DNA from: Rhabdornis inornatus
Lineage: Eukaryota > Chordata > Aves > Passeriformes > Rhabdornithidae
NCBI GenBank assembly: GCA_013397075.1
Contig: VWZS01002580.1
Location: 782,342-846,341, forward strand
DNA length: 64,000 nt
Reading direction: 5' to 3'
The position numbers and the translations under genes are program-made. Under the pieces are notes generated by a model. That model made no database searches and was not told where the DNA came from. It saw only the letters and a program-made list of their open reading frames with translations. Shown here piece by piece: positions 1 through 12,630 of this stretch (position 1 is the stretch's first letter; the number at the start of each line of letters is the position of its first letter).

Positions 1-3000
1 GAAACAGCTTTAGTTAAATCCCTCCAGATAAAACAGCAATTCCAGTAAATTAAAATGCAAATATGTTGTAAATCTTAAGCATTCAAGAGAGAAATCTTGT
101 CAAGTTAAATGTAAAATACTAAGTTTACGTAAGAGCAGAAATAAGGAATAGACATTTCAAAACATGGTGTTGAATAGCAACCGGTGAATACATTTTTCAG
201 TTTGCATATGCATTTACTTCTGCTTGTGATTTTCCAGGATTATGGTGAGAACACAGCACTGATCATCTCCAGTACATTTTCTTAGCCATTTTCTTTTGCA
301 ACAAAAGATTCAAGTACTTTTTCTTCATGTTTGATCAAATTTCTGCATGTTTGAAATGCTCAAGAACAAATTAAGTCTCTAGTTAAATTTGCAGTTGTGT
401 CTGCATGTTTCTGGAGACAGCACCCAAAATTTTTGGATGCCTGTTTTAACACAGCTACCTATCCTTTCAAATACTACCTTCCAGCTGGTCTCTTAACTTG
501 TGTTGCATGCAAGAGTTGTTCCTCTTCATTTCTTTACAGTCTAGGTAGACATCTAATCAGCATTTGTGGACCGATGTTTTAACAAAAGGGTAATGGAAAT
601 GTCAGGTGTTCTTACCATCTAAAGTGAAGCCATGCCTCTTTTACCTAAATTTTGTGTAAATTCCACATTTTAAGTAAGTTCTTTGTGCTTTGTAGGGTGT
701 TTTTACTTTGCCCTGAATATGGTCACATAATACCTTTTAGCTAATTGATATCTGTGGATTTATCTGGAGGAATGAACTGATGTTACCTGTTTTGCAGATG
801 CCAAACTTGAAAGGATAGGGTGTGCACATGTGCCTTTGTTACAGACTGAAGGAGCTGTTTGTTAAAAGCCAGTGAGTTGGGATGAAGAATTTAGAATTGT
901 TACTACAGTTTTTGTTCAATTTCCAAAGAAATAAATTTTTGAAACTGGACTTTCGCAGCCTGTGCAACTCAGCAGACTCCTGTGCACTCTTGCTGGTGAG
1001 GACTCTTTTTTTCCTATTTGCTTCAGGTCTGTGAAAGAATCACAGCAGTCCAGATACGTTTAGTCACAGAATTTACATATTCGTAACAATCTTTAGCAAA
1101 CAATCTTGGACATCTAGACTTTTGTGGTAATTACTAATTACAATAATATTGTAAACTGCAAGACCCACAATTCTTTGTGTCTGCATATATAAATCTGTAG
1201 TAGGGTTATATTTGACAAAGAGTTCTTGGATTAGGTCGGGTCTGACTAAGGATTTGAAGTAGAACTAGAACGTACTTTGTGGCTTTGCAAATAAGTTCTG
1301 TGTGTATCCTCGCCTTAAGATAAGTAGAATAAAAGGGGGCTGAAGTGTGTCTGTGAGAGAAGTACAGTAGGAAGATTAGGATGTTAAGACAAAGAGGCAG
1401 TTGAGCAGAAGACTAAACACTTAAAGCTTTTAATAGGAGGACAAGAAACTTGAAAGTCATGCAGACAGAGGCATACCACTGGAGGTGGTAGAAGGTGTAG
1501 AAATCCAGGAATGGTCAGGCTTTTAGCATTGCCATTGCAGATAGACTGCAGTCCATTAACTGTCATTTTACTCCTTTATAAACAGAAATTGAGCAAGAAC
1601 ATACATCTGATTAGTGAGGAATTATTTTACTGTTTAATATGAGAGTTTTGTTAATGTTGCTGGGTAGTCTTTAGCTCAGCTCTAGAGTTGATGGAGGTGC
1701 ATGCCTCCCGATGTTTTTCCTGCGTATGAATACAAGGCTCTTGGGTTCCTTGTTGCTGCATTTCCAACATATCCACTCTAGAGAAGAAATAAGTAGACAG
1801 GTAATTAATACTTAGTAATGTCAGGATTCTTTGCTAGGAATTCTTTGTTATGCTGCTCTTTAGCAGTGAAAGAAAAGGTAGTGCCCCATTGTGGTCTTTG
1901 TCTTCCCTCTGTAGGATCTTCTATAATTGTTTCCATTGTAGCATCTTGGTGATGTGTGGTTCACTTTCCCTGCTGGATGGCAGTAAGTAGGGAAGGATGA
2001 GATGACATTACTTGAAAAGAAGCATATGGATATGAAGATCATTCCGCTCTACTTTGTGCTTAAAGAATGAGTTTACTCTGCCTAGAGAGAGCTTCTCTTA
2101 CGGATTAGAATCTTCTTTCCAATTGGATTTGTCAGACATGGGATCTGGAGTGTTGCTTCCTTCCTGTATAACCTCTGTAAGTTTCCACTAGTTACAGATA
2201 GTGGCGTTTCTCATCCTTACACCCTCATTTTGCAGAGGTTCTGATGTGGCCTCATAATTGAGGCCTCATAATTCCTGCCTGAGGGTGGGGCTGAAGCATT
2301 AATGCATATTCTTTGTAGGTGCTCAGGAATGGAGCTGGATTCAAATATATTGCCTGCAGGGAGCTTATGAAGGCTACTTAGAGGTCAGGTGAGTAATGGT
2401 GGGGGAAGCTGGGGAAAAATTAAATCTCCACTAAATCTGTTTGTAGAATAGTCCCTTGAGCATAAGAACACAGCCTTGCTGAACACCTTGGTGAGAGTGC
2501 TTGGCTACTGTAGGAGTGCAGTGGAAATTAAACCATACATGCTCCACCCTCTGTATGTCCTCAGTGGTCTCTGGTCTGACATTTGCTTATGTACTGCAGA
2601 AGTGGGATGCTATTGATATCACTGTTGTTGTTGAAAACTATATGCTTAAAAAAAATTATTGGTATTTTAGTCCTACATTTGAGATGTGCTAGTTCTAAAC
2701 TGTTTGGAACTGCAGGTGAAGTGTGCTGTTTCCTTCCTGAGCTGATTCTCTCCAGCTTTCCTTCTGTATGATACCCTGCTTTAACACATCATTCAGTCCA
2801 AGAAATGAAAGAGATAAATAATGTGAGGCTAATGGCATACTGTAGCAGGGTATCCCCCTCCAGCAAATGCAAAGTAGCCAAAGCATTACGGAGGATGAGT
2901 AATTTCTGTTCTTATTTTCAGCCTGGAAAAGTAATTCCAGAAGTCATTATGTTGATCCTTCTTTGTATCTGTGTATCAAATGCTTTGTTTTACTTAGGTA

Positions 3001-3149
3001 TGTTTAATCTTACTTGATGGATGTTTGGGCTGGCAAATGGAACACGGGTCACTAGTTTATCTGACTCATGCCCTGAGCTAGTATAGATTTAAGACAAGTT
3101 AAGGTTCTGCTGTCCTTTATTATACTTTTATATTTATTGTAAATGAAGA
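1..3149. other. TBC1D1 intron, unique sequence
   Basis: This is the 5' part of the long phase-0 intron that precedes exon A. It is AT-rich with frequent stops in all frames. I recognise no exon, RNA gene or repeat here. The short open frames of about 60 codons are at chance level. Confidence 0.6.
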
Positions 3150-3600
3150 CTAAGAGTTCTAAATTTAATGGTTTCACAGAGGTCTAAGTCAACGAGGACA
3201 TTCAGTATCTCAGCCTTTTTTCCATGTCCTGTGCTCTATTCAGCAGCAGGCTCACATTTTCCCAAGCCTGCCTTCTGTCACCTGTATAGCTATAAAGACT
3301 TTTTTGTTGCTTTTGACAACCCTTGCTAGATTCAATTCCAGGTGGACTTCGGCTTTCCTAATCATGTCTCTGTCTTGGGCTGGCAAGTTCTTATCAAGGC
3401 TCTCTGGAAACTGGCTGAATTGATTTTGCCCTGATGTGTTTTTACTACTCCAGATATTTCAATGGTTGAAGTCCCTCATCAGCACCAGGGTATCCTAACG
3501 TGACGCTACTCTGAACTGTCTGTAGAGTGCATTATCCACATGTTCTTTCTGATCACAGGGTAAAATAGATTCCTGTATGCAGAGTAGAAGTCAGCAGACA
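3150..3600 (-). mobile_element. Decayed CR1 LINE fragment (ORF2 endonuclease to pre-RT region)
   Basis: Read on the minus strand, about 3500-3460 gives TLVLMRDFNH, close to the LVGDFNHPD motif of CR1 endonuclease. Just before it is a DQ...VD.ALYRQ stretch. Further on, near 3340-3290, is LELNLARVVKSNKKV, matching the LELNLARDVKDNKKGFY region of CR1 ORF2. Stops and deletions interrupt it, and the spacing between the two blocks is shorter than in an intact element. It is an old, dead, 5'- and 3'-truncated copy. The borders are approximate. Confidence 0.7.
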
Positions 3601-6600
3601 GCACTGTCTGTCATTTTTTAATTTATTTTTTAGTGAAGCTCTGAATGCTTGAAAGTGTCCCCTTTTTTATCCTGTGATGTGAACTGGAGGTTTAGAGAAT
3701 TTGAGGGAAAGCCTAGAAACTTGAGCCTTATGTCTTGTAAGGAAAATATTTCTGTGACATTACCAATGCAAAACTGTACTATGAAGAAAGGTAAAAAGTT
3801 CAGTTCGGATTTTTAAAGGGTTACATTTTGTACTGGTGTTTTTGTTTGTGTGGGTTAGGGTTTTTTTGTCCCCGAGACTCTGGACACAAGTTGTCATAAC
3901 AGCCTCTAATATATGCTTGTGTTTACCAAGAGCAGTTAATCCTATCATGGCAAAACACTGGGTAGAACTTTTCTGCTAATAGGAAAATATTGCCTGTGAT
4001 TTAAACAGGATCACAGCTGCACAAGACGTGCACAAGTCTGTGTGGTGATTCTGAATCTCTTCTCTGTAGTGTAATCAATCAGGGACAGCTTTTGGCCCAG
4101 GCCAGCTGCAGGAGTTACCATGAGAGTTGCAGTGTCTGTATGGTTGCAGCAGACTGGGACACCTGCTCGAAACCTAAGCCTGTGATTGACTTCACCTGTG
4201 CCAGATCTGCCCTAAGGCAAACACAGATAGGACCCATCACATTTTTTGAAATGTAGCACTTGGCCTATTGTTGAGCTTTTTGGTTACAACGTGATGTCTT
4301 CTGTTGTCAGAGGTCTTCAGGTTTTTTGTCCACCTATTGCTTAGCAGTTACTATGCTTTTAAACAACCTTCACCTACTTTCATGAGTTAAAATAGCTTAT
4401 GCACTTAAGTAGATCATGCTGTCTTACCTGGAATCCAGCACTCTGTTACATGTTGTTTATGATCTGATTATGTGCTGAAGAAGCTGGTTTCAGATAATCA
4501 ACACTTAGCTCTCTCTGAGGCTGCACAGAGCTGAACTTCACATTATTCATCTATAAAAGGAATGGCAGGGGCCCAGTGAACTCCTAAGCAGTTGTTGTGA
4601 GGCTTGGCTGCATGACTGTAGACTCTTACACAACTTGTTTTTACATTAGACTCTAAGGTATAGCCTCACAAAGTATCTCATTTTTAATAGCACCATTTCT
4701 CTTTCTTAAAATAATTCAGGGAAGATAATTTTAAAGATAGAGGTGATCTTTTTCTTTTGTATTTTACTGCCTGATGAGTCTAGGGAGATTAGGTTCTTCT
4801 TTTGCAAAAAACCATTAAAACACTGAAACAAAATTAAGTAACTGGAATTATGTCAGTGCAAATGAGAACTTAATTTGGCTGTTTTCTGCCTCCTTATGCA
4901 CCTTTCGGATTTTTGATTGAATTTGTGTAATTGTGAACTGCTTTTTGATTTAGGACATCTTTCCTGTCTCCCAAACACTAACTGAGGAAAATGTAAAATA
5001 CAGAAGGAAAAAAAATGCAGCAGAACAAATGAAAAATCAAATACATATTTGTACTGTGCACATACGCAGTCCAGTTTATGAAGTAGGTCAAAGTTTAGCT
5101 GTATAAATCCTAACAGAATATCCTGTATAATGCAAACAACCAACTGTGCTTTCAGCACTCTCACAATTCATCAAGCTTTACAGGCTTCTTAAGCATGAGG
5201 GTGATGATACCAGTTCTATCCTGGGATCTGTTCAAACAATTCATGTATGTGAACTCTTCTGTCAGGGAACTTTAGTGGCCAGTGACCCTGTCCCTAGCAG
5301 CACTATTCCAAGCCTCTAGGGGGCTCTTGTCAAATCTTAGAGTGACTTTGTGACGTGCTGGATCAGCTAAGCGCTTGTGTGTTCACTCTCATTTTATAAA
5401 AATTGTGGGATTTCCCTAAACCTTGTGTGATTGCCACATGGAGGAAGTAATTTGTGTAATACCAGTCCTGCTGTCTGACTTAAGTCCGAGATAGTGTCTG
5501 ATCAAAGAAGATGTACAAGGTTTGTAAAAAGAGTTGCCTATTCCTACTCTTATGGCAGCAGCAACATAAAAAATGATATATTCTTGTGATTTCTTATCTT
5601 TGTGTAATAGTTAACTGTATAGTAAACTTATCAGGTGACATTGTTCCTGTATTTTTTAGCTTAAATAATACTGAAAGTAGCTGTGTGTTACTTGTGATTT
5701 TGCATGCACTTTATTTTAGGGTCAGAGTTCATGCCAAGGCTATTTATTGTTCAAGGCTTTTAACTGTTCCTTTACTTTCCTTGTTGGGGATTGTAGCAGA
5801 AATACAAAATAGTAGAACTGAGGCAAAAACATAATTAGTGTATTTGTGATGGCTTCTCATCTGATTACTAACCATTCTTTTTGTCTTACTTGTGGCCTAT
5901 GATGTCCAGCACAGATAACTGGAGCCATGAATATCTAAGCATCCTCCAGAGCTGTAGAAGAGTTTTCTTTAGAAGTTCCTCTTCAGACAGAGAGGAGCTT
6001 CCTTACATACTTCCAATGTGAAGCTCACTCTTAACATCCTAACCAAGTTTGAGTCAGCTTTCCATGGCCTTGTACTCCTTTGTTTGCTGATTTGCACACT
6101 CCCAACTCTCCCCCTATTCTTTATACTGTGGTATCACTCAGTGAGGTATTTCAGAGCAATTTGAATATTCCAAAGGAAAAGTGGCCAATTTTCAATGAAA
6201 TCAGCATCCTAACATGATCACAGAACACTCCCATGTGCACCTTTGTGAGAGTCAGGGCATTGCCACCCAGAGCAGAGAGGAGGCCTGGCCACAAGATCCC
6301 CAATTCATTCAGTCTTAAACTGCCCTGGGGTTTTCATTCAAGTGTAATCTGTGATGGTACACTGAGGAGATTGTATAGCTGTTCTCTGTCAAAAGAGGCA
6401 TCTGTTATTCTTTTCTCTTCTGATCCATCCCTTGATGTGCTTCCTTGGTGTTTTCTCTTGTGCTGGCACTGATGTTTGTCCAGCTCTGTGTTGGGCTGCT
6501 TTAGGGGCTAGGGTAAAAGAAGCGAATTTCATTCTACTCCAAAACTAATTGGTGCACCTTGCTAGATCACCATAGATGTTTTTTGTCAAATTTCAAGTTG

Positions 6601-6829
6601 ACATAAATTTGGAAACTGAAGTGAACATAACATAATTTGGGACCAGATTTTCCTGGTGCTTTTGTAAGAAGGTGGGGGAAATAGAGTGCCACACTAGGAG
6701 TACTCCAAAGGGATTGGGCCGTGGAGCAGGCGCAATTGTTGCAGTCCTGTTGTTCCTTCTTTGTAGGATTACATAGATCTTAAAAGTAGGTGCACAGGGA
6801 CACTTGCAGGCTTCCTTGGCCTCTGTACA
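3601..6829. other. TBC1D1 intron, unique sequence
   Basis: I see no exon-like open frame with splice sites and no recognised repeat. The 103-codon minus-strand frame at 4853-5164 has no similarity I know and no supporting signals. Confidence 0.55.
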
Positions 6830-6963
6830 CAGAGCTACCTTGTTCGGAGCATGGTGTTCTTACCACCAAGGTTGTGGATTCATTCCCCATATGGGCCATT
6901 CCGTGAAAAGTTGCACTTAGTGATCCTTGTGGGTCCCTACCAGCTCAGAATATTCTGTGAAAG
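6830..6963 (+). mobile_element. tRNA-Ile-derived SINE with CR1 tail (TguSINE1-like)
   Basis: The first part, to about 6900, follows a tRNA-Ile gene: agagcatggtgttcttacca, then gttgtggattcattccc, then tatgggcca. These correspond to A-box-side, anticodon-arm and B-box-side sequence. It runs straight into a CR1-like 3' tail, gatccttgtgggtccctacc then agctcagaatattctgtga. This fusion is the structure described for TguSINE1 of passerine birds. Pol III boxes are mutated and the 5' tRNA end is poor, so it is a dead copy. It is not a functional tRNA. Confidence 0.75.
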
Positions 6964-9900
6964 TGTCCCCAACATTGAAATCTGCCCTGCTGGTAAAGTG
7001 TGGAAGAAATGACTGCATACTTGCCCAGTGAGTCCAAAGTAGCCTTGCTCTGAAAAGGCGTGAACATCACTGAGTGGGTGGTCTTCAACGGGGGAACTGT
7101 CTATCCAGGTATTATCCAGGCACTAATCATGTTGAAGTCCTCAGCTTCACATAGCTTGCAACAATAACAAAATGTGTAGCAACAAAGTCATCCAGATCAC
7201 CTTACTGTGGCCCTGTAAAGTCTGATTTCTGTGAAGGTGTTGGATGCGAGAGGCAAAGCCAATGGGTCTCCTCATTGCCTTGCAGCCTCATCAGTCCTAC
7301 AGCTTCAAACAAATGCACAGGAAGCAGACAGTGCTGGGCAAATGAAAAAACCCAAACCAAACTGAAAGACTTATGCCTATGTAAAAGTTCTGAGTGAGAA
7401 ATAGGAGTGTGGAAATATAAGTTGTGTATACAGAATTAAGAGTTCAGAAAATACTGTTTGATTTATAGCAGTATTGAATATAAACTGCATGCACACTACT
7501 ATACAAAGAAATACTTAATGATGAAGGAACTCCAATGTATTTTCTGAGTTACCCACTGCTGAGGCTTGCTGAAGTTGATTTAAGACTAGAAGAAGTTTAG
7601 AAGTTTGCATGCTGCCTTATTGATCTCCAAACTCAAGTCAGAAAGTCTAATCTAGACTCAATAGATGGTTTTTATTTTTTTGTTTAATTACTTAACACTC
7701 CTAAGTAATATGAAGTATGCACTTGAAGTATGAAGTTGTGAAGTTCTTAAATTAATTTTGTGGATACTTGGTGCAATTATAGTTGTATGCAATTTGAAGC
7801 CAGAAAGTGTATATTAGAGAGGGGGGAAAATCTGCTAGAAAATAACAGTTTTTATTTAAAAAATCTGTCTTACCTAAAACAGTGTTAGTTTTTGTGGCAC
7901 AAAGTACAATAGCATATTGAGGACAGTGTGATTTAGTTAGCAAAAGTGAGAAGATTGTTTTTGTCAAATGAATGAATAAACAAAGGCCGTATCTGCCATG
8001 TAGATTAGTACAGTCTCTACAGACAGACTCAAGAGTGGTTCTGGCTCGTAACTTATTGAAGCTTCCTGAAGACTAGTAAAACCAAAACCTCCTATTTTCT
8101 GTGCTTTGCAAGTTTCATTAAGGAAGCTTGGGCTTTAGCACACTTGAAGCTGCTTAAACATGGACATTCATGTTCAGGCAGTTGTATTTTCTTCTTTTCA
8201 GATTTTAAAATGGCTCTACAACACACATGCAGGCCATCCACATTAAAATATGAAGATGTCAATTTGTAAATTATGGTACTGAATGAATCACCTTCCTGAA
8301 ATAGCTCGTTATGTTTCCATGCAGTTGGCTTTTCATTTAGAGTTTTGCCTTTCTTGGGCTGACATTTGTGCTGTGCCCCCAAGGTCGTCAGATGGGGACT
8401 CTGGCTGTAGTGGAGCAGAAAACCAAAGCAGAGGAGGCATATATAACTGCTGTATTTACTTTAGCAGCACAATCTCCCATCCTGCTTTATGTCAAAGTGA
8501 ATAATGGTAGAAAATCATTGTCGTAAAATCAGTGCTTTCTCTTGCCTGGTGTAGACACAGTTGTTCTGTATTTCTGTTTTTTTTACCCTCTCTGTGGACG
8601 TCAAGTTATGGGAAGGGCTGTGGGAAATATTTTCCTAAAGAATGATTTGTGTGACAGGACAAATACAGGCTTAAATGGATATGTGTGTTTGCCCTAAAGG
8701 TCGATCATCGAGGATCTGATACAAGGATTGAGTGGATAATGCCAGTTTATACTTGGTTTGTCCTTTGTATGAAACTGCTGGTCGATGTGGACTTCCCTTT
8801 CTTTCCCACCCTCCCCCCACTTTTCCCAGAGGGACAGTAATTGAGATCTATTGCTAGTCATAAAAACAGCTTCACTGATGATGATTCCTTTTGCATCAGG
8901 TTAAGTTTGGTCCTTCTGCATAACTGATTGAACGCTTTTCATTTGCAAGCTTCTAGTTTCAGCCTTTAAAAGAACCCTGCAAAACTAGCTTCACACAGGC
9001 AGAATGTGCTTCAACATTGTATTTTTAATAATCATGCTGGGGTTTGTTGTGTTGCTTTGTTGCTTATGTGCTTTACTTCTACTTATATTGTAAAGAACTT
9101 GCACAGGAAGAGGGAATAAAAGCTAAATTTTATTACTCCTCATTTGAGATTTTTGGAAGCCACTCGTTCAGCACAAAGGTGTCTTGAGCTCGCAGTGAAT
9201 ACCTGGTGGTGTATTTGCATCTAAACCTTTGGCTAACTGAAATGGAGAAACTGGAATGGTTCTTTGAGAGTAAGTTATACATAAATCTTGTTTCTGAGTC
9301 TCTGAGGCAGAAAATCTGTATGCACTTTAACTTCAGGCTAGTTCCTTTGAAGACAACAGACATAGTTGCAACAATGACTTGAAACATGCTTGTAGATACT
9401 TTCTTGGTTAGCACTATAATACGTAATATATTATTCTGCTTGAGTTTATCCTTAGAGTTTTCTTCAATGACAGTTATGTTGTTCACATAGGAAAAAAAGG
9501 TTTCCAATACCTGAAATTAATTAATTTAGAAAGATTTTTATGAAACAGAAGTACTTTTAAAACCAGACAAGAAAAATTATAATTCAAATACAAGAATATA
9601 TTCAGGATGATTAACATGATTGATTCAACACCACTATTACAAAAGTTAGGTTTCTTTCCTTATTTAAACTTTCAAATAGAAGTATGCCATATGTCTATGA
9701 AGCAATAATTTACTGAATTCTGAAGAAGAGCAAAGCCCTGTTCATCACTTTTAATTCACTGCGGACTATGAAAACCGTGTTCTAATGTGCATCTGCAAGT
9801 ACAAATAGTGTTGGTACCTTCAGAGGTGTCTCACTGAAGCTGAATTCAGAGGCGTTTCTAGAAGTTGTTTTGTCATGTTAGGATTGCCTTTGTTGGACCA

Positions 9901-10515
9901 GCTGTCCAGCTGCAATGAGGCACTTCAATTTTCCCGATTTAAGGGCATATTTCAAAGCGACACAGTAGTAGGTAATGACATACTGGAACGAGGCACTCTG
10001 ATTCTCGAATCAGGACTGGGATTTAGGAGAAAAAGCAGCTGCTTCTGCAGAGCTCTCTGCAGTATCTCTGCTGCTGTGGAGCACTGTACAGCATTCCTGA
10101 CAGTAGCATTCCTACCCAGGCCAGTAGGAAGCTTTTCTAATTGCAGCAAGAGAACTTCATTGTTCTTAGAAGGGCTTACTACCCAGAGTGCATAACTCCT
10201 TTTGTCCCCTCAATCCCTTCACAAGATCGCAGATTCATCAGGGTTTAAGATGAGGTGTTTAAGTGCCACTTAGTGGCTGTCCAGAGCAAATGTAAGATAC
10301 TGCGATTGCTGTGAGTTTTCACTTCTGCTTCTGCTTTCCACCAGCAGGAGAATTGCTTCCCTTACTGTGGAGATACTGAAGGCTTAATCTAAAACTGGTT
10401 GAAATCAGTTGAGAGATGCTGGTGGGTTTTCAGTAAGAAAGTTTAAGCACTGTAATTTCCATTTTACTTTTTTTCCCCCAAATTGTCCTACTGAAGTTCT
10501 GTTCGGATTCTCCTA

Positions 10516-10578
10516 GTGGTGTGGTGGTGTTTTTTTTGTTTTTTTTTGTTTTTTTTGTTTTGTTTTGTTTTGTTTTTC
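10516..10578 (+). repeat. Low-complexity T-rich / (GTTTT)n tract
   Basis: Runs of 7-9 T separated by single G residues change into four regular GTTTT units. This is a simple repeat with no other content, and likely to be length-variable. Confidence 0.9.
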
Positions 10579-10982
10579 ATTGGGGTGTTTCTTCAATATT
10601 TTTGCAATGCCTCTTAAAGTGTTGGAATGAGTATTTTACTATGTAACAAGAAGCAGCACTATGTAAAGTCTGTAGAACAGAAATACAGCTGTTTCTGGAG
10701 TTTATTCTTGTATGTTAAATTTCACAAAACAAGATGTGCTTAACATTGGTTAGTGTTTGACATCAGCCACTGTTCTGGGGTGTTTCAGCTCCCCTCAGCA
10801 GAATATCGGATAGGTGTGAAAACATTAGCTCTCAGTCATGTTAGGAGCTTGCTATAATAAGTTTTTATGTTTGTAAGGACAAAAGTTTATATTCTAGAAA
10901 CTTGCAGGACTTCTGGATATTCTTTAGATGTATGTTATTAACTGCGTATGAACCAGATACATCCTTAGGACACATGAGGGTA

Positions 10983-11040
10983 TAGTAGCAACTTGATCTG
11001 TGATTTAAGTGGGGCAATTCTCAAATGAACAGCTTTTACA
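10983..11040 (+). repeat. Short dispersed repeat, copy 1 (partner at 14185-14243)
   Basis: The core acttgatctgtgattt followed by gtgg.gcaattctcaaat and agcttttaca recurs at 14185-14243 with about 6-8 differences over 58-59 bp. Similarity fades on both sides. The family is not recognised. Confidence 0.6.
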
Positions 11041-11749
11041 TCTCAAAGTGCATGCATTGCCTGTATGCAGGCTTCCTCTTAACTGGGAGAAGGTTTTCAG
11101 TGGGCTTTCTGCAGGGAGTTCATGTACTGCAGGAGGCATGCTTCAAGTTTTTCTTTAGAATGGGCTTGTCTTTTTTTTCCTTCTCTTTCAGTTTTTGTGT
11201 TTAATAGACTATCCATATGCATGGTAGATTTGGAAGAGTCAGAAAAGTTCCCAGGAACCTCAAACAAACAAAACATAGATTTCTGATTACATTTCTTGTT
11301 AAAGTTACAAAACAGAAACTGTCGAGGTCTCAGGTTAAACCCCTTCACGCATGTTGAGACAATGTACTTCCAACAAGCCATATAAAACCTAGATATGTGA
11401 CAAACTTTCTTTAGCCAGATAACCCTCAGTGACCCGGCTTTAAGTACCCACGTTTGCACAGGCATGTCAGCCTGTTCTGGAAGTCTTGATGCCAGCTTGA
11501 AACACCCGGGTTTTTATCTTAACTGGAGTTGTGAGTAAAATCAAAGCACTTGTATGGGGATGACATTGTGTCTCTACAATGAGAGAAAGTCATACTTGAT
11601 TAAGTTCTTCTTGTTTGACTGTATATTACAGCTTTTTGCATGCTAAGAGAAAAAGCTGGGAAGGTTGATTAAAACTGGCCTACATTCTGCTCATAAATTA
11701 TAATTGAAAGCAATGGGACACTTGAAAATTTAATATACCCTGTATGAAA

Positions 11750-12630
11750 TGTCCTGCTTAATATCTTTATCAATGATCTGGACAGGGGGATCGAGGGCAC
11801 CCTCAGTAAATTCACAGATGGTACCAAACTGAGTGGGAATGTTGATCTGCTGTAGGGTACAGAGGCTCTGCAGAGGGATCTGGACAGGGTGAATAAATAG
11901 GCCAAGGCCAGTTGCAAGAGGTTCAACATGGCAAAGTGCTGGATCCTACACCTGGGTCACAACAACTCCAGGCAGTGCTATGGACTGGGGGCAGAGTGGC
12001 TGGAATGTGGCCACAGCTGGGTGAACATGAGCCAGGGTGTGCCCAGGTGGCCAAGAAGACCAGTGGCTTCCTGGCCTGTGTCAGAAATACTGTGGCCAGC
12101 AGGACTGGGGCTTGGCACCGGTGAGGCCACACCTTAAGTCCTGTGTCCAGTTCTGGGCCCCTCGCACCAGGAAGGATATTGAGGGGCTGGGCCAGTGAAA
12201 GGCAATGGAACTGGTGAAAGGTCTGAGCACAAAGCTTATGAGGAGCAGCTGAGGGAGCTGGGGCTGTTTGGCCTGGAGAAGGTTCAGGGGAGACTGGATC
12301 ACTCTGCAACGATCTGAAAGGAGATTATAGTGAGGTGGAGATTGGCCACTTTTCCTAGGTAACAAGTGACAGGATGAGAGGAAGTGGCTTCAGTTGCACC
12401 AGGGAAGGTTTAAATTGGCTATTAGGAAAAATTCCTCAGTAATAGGGTTCTCAGGTATTGGATTAGGCTGCTCAGGGAAGTAGTAAAATCACCATCCCTG
12501 GAAGCATTCAAAAAATGTGTGCATGTGACATTTAAGGACATGGTTTAGTGGTGAATATGGCAGTGCTGGGTTAGTGGTTGGACTTGATCTTACAAGTCTT
12601 TTCCAACCTAAATTGCTTCTATGATTATAA
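11750..12630 (+). mobile_element. CR1 LINE, 5'-truncated 3' end
   Basis: Sense-strand reading starts LLNIFINDLDRGIEGTLSKF, the CR1 reverse transcriptase block after the catalytic motif. It continues through decayed ORF2 (LHLGHNNS, SPSLEAFKK) to ggacatggtttagtggtgaa and the 3' tail ttccaacctaaattgcttct plus atgatta. Several in-frame stops and an internal deletion near 12010 show it is inactive. Open frames of up to 128 codons on both strands here are fragments of this element. Confidence 0.93.

Larger units (their letters stand above)
6964..11749. other. TBC1D1 intron, mostly unique sequence
   Basis: This stretch is AT-rich with no recognised exon. It contains the T-rich tract at 10516-10578 and one copy of a short dispersed repeat at 10983-11040, listed separately. 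Minus-strand frames of 124 and 122 codons (9133-9507, 11097-11465) show no family resemblance. Confidence 0.55.

Noticed and set aside
6830..6905. A functional tRNA-Ile gene
   Set aside because: The 5' acceptor and D-arm are degraded, the B box is mutated and the sequence is fused to a CR1 tail, so it is a SINE copy.
11912..12365. Several overlapping frames of 67-128 codons on both strands
   Set aside because: They are fragments and antisense shadows of the CR1 element at 11750-12630.
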